From the NCBI RefSeq assembly GCF_963576615.1, contig NC_088708.1, positions 68,468,672 through 68,532,671 of the forward strand: a stretch of 64,000 nt of DNA, written 5' to 3'. The notes beneath the pieces were generated by a model. It saw nothing but the letters and a program-made list of their open reading frames with translations, ran no database searches and was not told the DNA's origin. The DNA is from Watersipora subatra. Lineage: Eukaryota; Bryozoa; Gymnolaemata; Cheilostomatida; Watersiporidae. A program made the position numbers and the translations under genes. Below are positions 55,801-64,000 of the stretch, piece by piece (positions within the stretch are counted from its first letter, which is position 1; every line of letters begins with the position of its first letter).

Positions 55801-58800
55801 ACTTTTTAAGTTTTGCTCTTTTTGCAATACCAATAAATAAGTAGATACATTGTATTTTTTAATATAAGTACCTACCTATCATCCTTCCAACATGAAAGAT
55901 CTGGATCAAGTAAAGTTTTAGTGAGGGCTTGTAAATCAGATCGTTATCTGTATCTGTTGTCTAACTAATGCTGGTACTGCCCCTGGTAACTAGTATATCG
56001 TATGGTACTTCCCTTCGGATTGTGATGCGAGGTGGAAGAGTGCTTATTGCACAAGGCATTTGTATTCGTGTCAATGCCCACCTTGACTGATTTCAAAGTT
56101 TTTGTGGCTACTGCTTCGACATAAAATGGTGTACGGAAATCTTGACATACTTGCAAGCCAAGAATCTTTTGCAAAAACTTCAGCTATAAAGTGAAGGTCA
56201 TATGTCTGTCATTGATGCAGGTTGCAGACGATTGTATTGATATAACAAGGATGTGGCTAAGGGTATTTAACCAATCCTTCGTTTTTTCGTGACGTCATTC
56301 TATCGTTGTCTACCATCTTTTTGAATAACTTTTATTGTTAAAAACACGAAGCTTCTGCAATTAATTATTGCAAACAATGCTTTTGTTTGCAAATTTTTTA
56401 TTTTAGTATCAAAACAACCCCAAAAACTACTATTAATCAAGAGAATGACGATTGTTTTCTACAAAGATGGCGGCTTTTTCGTGGACGAGCGCATGTGCAA
56501 ACAGGGTGATGACATAAAAAAACGATGGATAAAAGGCTTGTTCCAATGATTGCATCTTTTGATTGGTCAAGCCTACTCTAGGATGGCGCAACTTGTGCAC
56601 CTCACTAGTAAATGACTTGAACTCTTGTAGCCGATGTTCTCATTTAAGTTGGAGTAGGTCCAAATTCGTGAGTTTCCATAACACTAGTCAATCATTTATA
56701 AAGCATTCGGTGAGATTACATGAAGTTACAACTACTTCTGTTATGTATAATAGACTGAGCTAAAATTGCAACAAGCTTTTCTAGTGGTTTGGTGTTATCC
56801 ACTTCTTGTGCCAAATATCTGGTAGTTATCTGCATATTGAAAGTACATAGGTACCATTACCAAGTACCATTACTCCTCTTTTTTCTTCATTATCTTCAGC
56901 ATACCAAATGAGAGCTCTTAGTATGTTCCTTGAATAACCGGGCTGCTTCACCACTGGCACAGATGGATAAGCTAAAACATGCCCTGAGTATTGGCTCTCC
57001 TCATTTGTTAGGGACTGACTGGAAAGGCAGATTTTGTTCTTGCGTTAATAAAAATTGACTGTTTTTTTGTAGATACAAATCAGTGTGCACATTGTGTACT
57101 TCTTGATTCCGCAGGACCTCAAGCTCTTACATGACAAGTATGATATCAACTATGAAACTCTAGTCAGAAACAGTGCGCAGGCGGCTATCAAGGTGAGCAG
57201 CGCCAGCGGGTGCTCCTATATTGAAGTCTGTATAATATATATCTGTATATATATTGATACGTTTTATGTACCAACACCACTCATGATGCATCTGACATTC
57301 ACTGAGCGATCATCAGTGTTTATGATCTTATTTTGATTTTGCCAACAATTATTTTAATTTGGTATATTCTCATCATAGCATAGTAACTGTAAGCACTCCA
57401 TCGAGGGGACAATTACAATAGTTACTAGTAGTTGAAACAACATTTGATTATGAGCCTAAAAATCAGAGCAAAATATTTTTGCTCTGATTCGTCATTCATG
57501 CTTTTCTGATCCTGCACTGTGAATATGTACATGTAGAAATTTCAAATATCTCTTCATGATGCCCTAACAGCTTCATTTTGACAAGACATGTAATATTTAT
57601 ACTGATAGTTTCTTATTAGCAATTACATGCTTTTCTATCAACTCAGTTTAGCATTTAATTGTAAGTGCTGCCTGTGGTGGTTTTTCCATTTTAGTCACAG
57701 ATCTTTATCCTATGTGAGTATTTTTTCAATTTAAATGGAGACATCATTTAGCTGAGTTCTATTGTGTTTATCTCACAACAAAATAGTTTCAAGAAGGTCG
57801 CTAAAGAGATTTTTATTGGTAGTTGTTATATCGATGCAGGATTCCGCTAGCAAGTACACCTTACAGGACTTTTACGAGAATCGTCAAACTGTTGAAGAAG
57901 CCCTGCTGGCTGATGTTAAGGAAAGGTTGGGTGGTATTTGCTGCACGCCTGGCTGTAACGGTGAGACACGTTTCATTGGTGACTTGTGTGGGATATTGAT
58001 TTGGTGGTGTGAGTATCTGCGTGTCTTCGCGAATCTTTTTACTGCGTGTAATTGTGCACACTTGCGCTGTTGCTAGGAGACAATCCTTGGAGTCAGTGCG
58101 TGAAAGACTGCATTGACAGAACACTTTGTAACGATAGCGATAAGGGAGTGTTTGTTGATGCGAGGTACCTACAGATGACTGATTTAGAAATACCTACGGA
58201 GGTTGAACTGCGTAACCTTAAGACTATCATAATCACTGAGGAAACAGCTAAGGAAAAGTTTACCCAAGATGCTGCAGTTATTCAAAAGGAAACAGAGCAG
58301 TTGGTAAGGACAAAGGGTACAGCCCAATACCTTTGTGACCTTTCTTGCTTTTCTTTTGCATGTGTATTAGTTCTATGTTAATGCCTTATACCTCACCACA
58401 GCGCGGATAGCCTTTCGACTTGACCTGCATGGTCATTGAATTTGTAGCCCAAAAGTTGTAACACCACTGTAAAGCATACAGCAGATTTGGAAGAATAAAG
58501 CTTGTAAAAACTCAAACAGTGGGTTTTGGTCATGTGGCTTTATTGTTACAGGTTGAAGATATCCTTAACAGCGCTCAGGAAGTAACGGCCAATGCCACTG
58601 CGCAGTCTCAATTGATAGCAGCAAACTCACAGGCTAATTATGAGGTAGGGTTTCAGTCTACTGTTGACTATAGATGTGCTGTACAATGGGTTATAATTTG
58701 ATTAAACATTGGGAAATACTATTTATTTTCATCCTCCTCCTGTGGTAGTAGAATTCTTCATAATTCAAAAACTGTTCTAGAAAATTCTGGAAGGAGCTCG

Positions 58801-58957
58801 GCGAGAAGGATTGGTCAGACTTTTTACTTCTGTTGGTCTCTCAACTGTGGATTACAAGAACTCATTTGACTATCTACGTTCTCTGGCAGACAACTCTAAT
58901 GCTCATCTAACTGTAGACTTTGATCAGCTCATCACTGGACCCACCAAATTACCATAA
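49809..58957 (+). CDS. SPFH/Band 7 membrane protein, copy 2
   Basis: Eight GT-AG exons: 49809-49916, 51257-51418, 53993-54040, 57073-57192, 57840-57960, 58077-58303, 58552-58644 and 58781-58957, giving about 351 residues. Residues 8-27 are a membrane anchor. The SPFH region includes WPGGRQWIGPV (exon 2), ISVHIVYFLI (exon 4) and YTLQDFYENR (exon 5). Six cysteines (180, 181, 185, 194, 198, 204) form an insert shared with copy 1. A helical, glutamate/alanine-rich stretch (about 220-305) has a NAT sequon at 276. SPFH proteins scaffold membrane microdomains or chaperone complexes; the role here is unknown. Disulfide-type cysteines and the sequon argue for a lumenal or extracellular position, as in erlins, rather than a cytosolic stomatin. 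The last 44 codons match copy 1 almost base for base. Confidence 0.87.
51492..51841. mobile_element. GC-richer TIR MITE in intron 2 of SPFH copy 2
   Basis: Inverted ends AAGCCTTGTTCCCATAT and (read inward from the right) AAGCCTGGTTCCCATAT. The 350-bp interior is clearly richer in G+C and CpG than its surroundings and has short incidental open frames on both strands. It lies about 70 bp after exon 2. Confidence 0.75.
54509..55379. mobile_element. Long-TIR MITE (TTAA family), copy 3
   Basis: Both long terminal repeats are present (TTGACTTGCAATAAAATTCA on the left). The right end abuts TTAA (55380-55383) and the left end has lost a few bases and its TTAA. It lies in intron 3 of SPFH copy 2. Confidence 0.8.
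55605..55690. repeat. Hairpin with TATAG-type core
   Basis: The arms catagacctattaactatac and its reverse complement enclose short tatag/tatagtag repeats. The whole forms an 86-nt palindrome in intron 3 of SPFH copy 2. Confidence 0.8.
56265..56540. mobile_element. Possible decayed MITE (imperfect inverted repeat)
   Basis: The left arm contains atccttcgttttttcgtgac and the right arm, read inward, atccatcgtttttttatgtc. Arms are imperfect and the boundaries unclear. It lies in intron 3 of SPFH copy 2. Confidence 0.4.
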
Positions 58958-59456
58958 CACAATATCTGGCACAGTCATAAATGCCGTGTTGTTAGGCTAC
59001 ACGTGTGTCAATGTTACGCATTGACATGTGCTAAAAAATTGACATTTTTTCCAAAGAGATTTTACAAAGAAATTATGCATTCACATCGATTGCATAGCCT
59101 ACTTGCCTAGCAATGTTGTTGTTGTTTGATTGCATGATGCTTTCTTTTTCCATTATTTCTAACATTCTTTTACGATTTTCCATTTTGTGTTACTGCAAGG
59201 TAATGAGTTGTGTGAATGGCATTAATTTACTGTTTCTCTGTCTATCGCAGTCAACTTGCTAACATGCCATATGTTACACTTCTTTGACTAAACCTTAAAG
59301 AGGTGCTAAGGCTACTGTAACGAAAATACTTGGTGGCTTTTCTATGGTTAGGCTGGTAAGCTTAAAATAATTTACTGCTCTTTCATTTTTGTAACAATTC
59401 TTACAGTGTTTATAGTTCTTTTTACGTTTGCTCTTTCTCTTCATTTTATTTATTGG

Positions 59457-59462
59457 AATAAA
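59457..59462 (+). promoter_or_regulatory. Candidate polyadenylation signal, SPFH copy 2
   Basis: AATAAA 500 bp after the stop codon of copy 2. It is the first clear match downstream of the gene in an otherwise featureless 3' flank. Confidence 0.45.
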
Positions 59463-62400
59463 CTGTACTCTGAAACCTAATAGCTCCTAAACTGCTCACC
59501 TCATTACTCCACCTGATCAAATGTCAGCAACCATAATTTGGTGTTTGTTTAGTTTATCAAATGTTAAAAAGTGGAGCTCAAAGGCTTTACAAAATCATGT
59601 CATTCGGCAATGTACATTATTTCTATGGATTGAGGTAGACTATTAAGTGAAAATGTCTCAAACAATTTTGGAAACAGGTCAGACACTGAAGCCAATGAGG
59701 ATAGTTGATAGAGAAGCTAATTACCCGTAATAACAAGTATCTCACCCAGCAGAGTACCAGTTGAGAGGATCCCAGTAGCGATGTAAAAGGAAGTCCTAGT
59801 GTCATAAATTGCGGGTCTGAGACAACTGAAGGTTAAGCTGACTTACAAGCTGCCCAGCATTAAAAGCTTGTTGATAAACTGCACGCAGCTTTACTGTATT
59901 CGAAACTTACACTCAGCGATTAGACGGATTAGCTAGCAGAAGACCAAAGAGTACAGTTATAGCATGTCTAACTAATATAGTCCCTGTTGATAAGCAGGAG
60001 CTAGCTTATAATACATAACTTACTGCTGGAGTCGGAGAGTGCCAGACCAAGGCTCTACAAAATGAAAAAGCGTAAATTTTTGTTAGAGTTACTTTCTGCA
60101 TCTCAAATGACCGAAAGAGGCACAATTCCTATACAATCTTACAATAAAAGCAAGCGATTTCTTTTATGTTTTCCTTCAAAGCTTCACCTTGAAGCTGTGC
60201 AAGCTGTTTAACCTGTTAGTATAAAATACTGTATCGGGTGAAATATGATCATAAAATGCTTAGAATTGCTCAATGGAGTAAACTCAACTAACAGCTCGTT
60301 GAGTGGTCAATCAATATAGTAAAAATAGCAATAAAGAACAATTGCAAAGCACCAAATGAAGACTTGTCTTCTCTTTAGACCTAACTGTGCACTAAAAAGA
60401 TAAAACCACTCCTAAATTTAATATTTTATATGTACAGTACATGTACATTTATTTTATCAATTTTAGATGGTTGCTTTACCAAACCAACATTCATGTATTC
60501 TAATAATCGATTCAATTTTTTTATACTTTCAAGTTTTAGCTTGACTACGATGAACCTCTTTATCTGTATTACACCTAGTTAAGCTATTACATTTTTAGTG
60601 GCAAAATTAGTATACATATGTATATGTAAGAACAAAAAGTTTTTATTTGGTCTGTTACCATTTTCTAACTATCACTTATCATCAAGAAAAGCATGATAAA
60701 AGAGTTGAAAAATATGGTAAGAGTTGCCCTCTCACAGTCTTTGTTACAGATTAGACTGTTAGAACATTTGAAAGCAAAATAACCCGAATCGCCGTATATT
60801 GCTGTAGTAACGATAATATCCGTTTTTCAGAAGCTAACATTTGACAAGCTATTCGTGTACAATTAGCTTGTTTTCTAGAGAATAATGTTTTACAGTTTAC
60901 AAATTCTATTGTCATAGAATATTGTAAACCGTTACTTAATTTTTAACCATTATTTCAATGGCCCTAGTAAAATATCAAGACAGTTCCATCGCTACGAGAG
61001 AGTCGGCAAATTGGCTTGCACCGAATGAAAAAACCAAAGACACAACAAATGACCAAAGTAAGTACATGTACACGTAGAATAAAACGTTACGATACAACAT
61101 CGTGTGAGTTTCCTTATTTATTCTTTTGAGCATTAAACAAACTTTACCATTTTTTGTATTCTCAAAATCGTGGCTGAGTTTCATATCACAATGTCGCTGA
61201 CTAGGAGTTATAAACTAATAATTAAGATTAAAAACACTTTTTGTGCTTCTAGCTAATTCAATTAATTATTGCTTACTTGTATACACGTGTTTATATATTA
61301 CAGATTACATAATTACGCTTAGGCTTCCGTCATCCAATGTGACATGTTGAACTTCTCTGTTGACTATAGCACAGATTAGCACTGGGCAGCAACATCAATA
61401 TACCTTTTTTTATTGCAACTGATTAAATCGGCTTACATGGCATAAAAACATTTGAGTTTAAACGACTGATAATAATCCATGCTTTTATTGTAAAATAGAA
61501 TTGGCCTTTTGAAAAAGTTTTTTTTAGTTATTTTTCAACACAGTTTAATTTAATGCAATGGGGTGCTACATGTCTGCTTTGGGTGCTAGACACAACTTGT
61601 TGCATATTTTAATGTAATTGTCACAAGTTAATCTTTTTCTTACAAAACAGTGATCCAATCAGGCAAAAATGCAACAGGCTCCTTGTAATTGCAACGATTG
61701 CCACATCAAGAAGTATCAACTAACATATTGGCCTTGTTTTTTCCAATGGTTAATAGAAACAGACAAAAAAACATATTGATTAGCCATTATAGCTTTGATC
61801 AGTTATGATTGCACTTTTATGAAATTTATCTAATAAAATGTCATGTCTCCAAAAACAAAAACATAAAATATGCTAGTTTTTATTGAACCTATATGGTAAT
61901 AAAACTTATACTTCAGTGATATAATTTTCAAGCAGGCGAGAAGCTGCAATTTGTTTGCAACTGCGACATCTTAGATCTAAGCAACCCTGTGCCTGATTAA
62001 CCAACATTTCATCGGAACATTTTTTCTAAGATTATGTAATCGCTTAAAAATCCAAATTCTGTTTCAGGAAGGTTTAATACTACCTGGCAAAAGCTGATGA
62101 AGTAATTCATTTTTATTTATACAAACGAAATGCCCTTTTGATTCAGGCTATGATCAATTTAGTAATTGTCCTTGCACTTCTTCAGGGTCCAAGAATTATC
62201 TAATTGCTCACAGGTGGAGATTAGCTCAGTTGGAGATTAGCTGATTAGCTCAGGAAATTAGCTCAGGTGTGAAGAAAAAAACTTAGATATACTTAAACCA
62301 TGATTTTTTATAACAAAACAACAACCACAGCTAACGGTGTAATTTTGTAATTTTCTATTACAAACTAAATTCTTAGGAAATATTTCTGTATAAAAAAAAC

Positions 62401-63618
62401 AATTTTGGCCTCTACTTTGACAACGAAAAGCTACGTATGTTAAGCGTTACGCAGACAAGAGTTTTTACTCATCAGGTGGTAACTTTAATCTAGAATATCT
62501 CCTATATATAATATCTATTCTGAATAACTTAAAAGCGGTTTTAAAGTATGTTTTCAATAGTTTCTGCTTTGCAATTATGTATTTATCATAGAACGCATTG
62601 CTAAATCTTATATCTATAATGCTTACAACATCTTACATGCATAACCATACTAATTGATGCAAAAAAATATTAAGGGAGGCTAATGAAAGTAAACCAGTCT
62701 ATAATTATTTAATCAAAAACTCAAGAATACATTGCAAACAAGGCTGAATAGCAGATACATCGTTAGTACCAATGACCTCGTGCCTTTATTGTAATGCCTG
62801 TATCAATAGTACTTTGGTTGTACCTGGTCATAGCATTCTGTAGTAATGCTCGTTGTAATGCTGTAGTACTAGCTAATAGCTGTTATTTAATTACATTGAT
62901 GATTGACAGAGCTAGAATACAAAGAGTTTGATGTGTTATAAACATGTTGGATTACTTTCAGTAAGCTCCATCATCAATAAACTAGTAAAATATTTTCAGA
63001 ATAGAGCTTCAGTGTTTTATTTACAGTTCTGTAGATGTAAATGCACAAGTCTACTGTTTTGGGATAAAAATAGCAGCAATGTTTTCTGCCCTTCACTTGT
63101 CACCAATCTACAATTGTATAAAATTGTATATAAAAATTATAAAAATAAAATATTGGTATAAAATTGTCATCTGAATGTCGGGAAACTTGTCTTTTGCTTA
63201 TAGCTGACTAGCGGTAAGCCTAGAATTTCTTTCATTTTGTATCAGATAGCTCGCAGGTGGGTTTGAGAGGCTGGTTTTCAACAAACAGACAGTTTTGAAA
63301 CCATGTATTTGTGGTGACCTGGCAGAAGTAACGGAGCACATGCGAGTGAAGTTTAGACGAAATCAGTCAAAAAATGTGTAAACGCACAGCGTTCATGCAG
63401 ACGAATGGGCAATGAACGCATGCACGCAATGAAAAAGTTTTAATTTATAATATTATAAATGTTTATCAATATAGATTAGTGGTTTAGTCACAATTTATAA
63501 ATGCCTGAAACCAGTTGACCTGTTCTGAAACTATATTAGAGTATGCTATATTTTATGAACAACAAGCTCCTAAATACTGTGTTATTTATAAAAACAATAC
63601 TTTTGTTCATACATTTAG
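59463..63618. other. No gene recognised
   Basis: A 4-kb AT-rich stretch. Short repeats of gattagctca at 62218-62268 resemble a tRNA A box but have no B box. If the gene at 63619 begins in this window, its 5' exons must lie here, but none was found. Confidence 0.4.
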
Positions 63619-64000
63619 AAGGGGTCACCAAAAAGCCTGTACAATATCCTTTGAACTATGAAAAGATTGAGGAGCTTCTAAGCATAGAAGGATTAAAAAC
63701 AGATAAAGATGCGGCCTCTACCCCGGAAGCTCATGCGCTTTTCATGCAAAAGATCAAAGACATATTTATAAAACCTGGACGAACTCAGCTACCGCCTGTT
63801 GCATTGGAGCAGAGGTTTCTTTATCAATATCTTTACTGTTATATATGTATGTCTATTACAATTAGATATGCTCGTGTTGAGCATATATTGTCTGAGATTT
63901 TAGAATTTAGTAATAGTTGATGCATTGTGGGTAGGTATTACAGGTATTCACATGCTGGCACATCTCTGAAACCTACGGGACCAAGCGCTGCCCGCAGCAA
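63619..64000 (+). CDS. Two exons of an unrecognised gene, running off the window
   Basis: Exon A is 63619-63814 (acceptor catttag, donor gtttct, phases 1 and 2) and encodes about 65 residues, including NYEKIEELLSIEGL and LPPVALEQR. A 129-bp intron (63815-63943) follows. Exon B starts at 63944 (acceptor attacag) in the matching phase, continues YSHAGTSLKPTGPSAARS and is cut by the window end. Phase agreement and codon-like composition support real exons. The family is not recognised; the sequence looks soluble and charged. The 5' part of the gene was not located. Confidence 0.6.

Noticed and set aside
55965..56174. 69-codon minus ORF that looks protein-like
   Set aside because: No recognisable domain, no splice support and no paralogue in the window; too little to call.
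62210..62270. tRNA-like gattagctcagttgg
   Set aside because: Only A-box-like words repeated in tandem; no B box, acceptor stem or cloverleaf is present.

Overview
This window is animal nuclear DNA, most likely from a marine invertebrate. The phylum cannot be fixed from sequence alone; a lophotrochozoan would fit. The evidence is AT-rich sequence, GT-AG introns with short exons, many short inverted-repeat transposons (MITEs), a Ty3/gypsy element, minisatellites inside introns and a tRNA-derived SINE. No bacterial operon structure, rRNA, functional tRNA or CRISPR array was seen.

Layout. 1-7.9 kb: no gene, two minisatellites and a long-TIR MITE. 8.0-9.6 kb (+): an intronless sugar-transporter-like (MFS/SLC2) gene. 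10.5-18.9 kb (-): exons of a tetraspan membrane protein with PPxY motifs, in the style of the ENTREP/FAM189 family, with an unassigned orphan exon and its 170-bp duplicate lying between them. 20.5-21.0 kb: remnant of a pogo/Tigger-like transposase. 22.1-33.7 kb (-): an eight-exon SPFH/Band 7 gene (copy 1) with a 2.2-kb satellite in its last intron. 33.9-38.3 kb (+): a complete, apparently young Ty3/gypsy element. 39.3-42.7 kb (-): an LTR element with gag and protease but no reverse transcriptase or integrase. 43.8-47.3 kb: MITEs and a SINE. 49.8-59.0 kb (+): a second eight-exon SPFH gene (copy 2). 59.0-63.6 kb: no gene seen. 63.6-64.0 kb (+): two exons of an unrecognised gene that runs off the window.

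The central feature is the head-to-head pair of SPFH paralogues. All eight exons and all intron phases match. Both proteins have an N-terminal membrane anchor, a conserved six-cysteine insert and a conserved N-glycosylation sequon, which together suggest a lumenal or extracellular SPFH domain. Most exons have clearly diverged, but the last 135 coding bases are almost identical between copies (two silent differences), which looks like gene conversion. The 16 kb between their start codons is largely filled by transposable elements, and the Ty3 element sits about 220 bp upstream of the copy 1 start codon.

Gene models were spliced by eye from ORFs, splice-site motifs, phase agreement and paralogue comparison. 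The two SPFH models are strong; the tetraspan model is partial.
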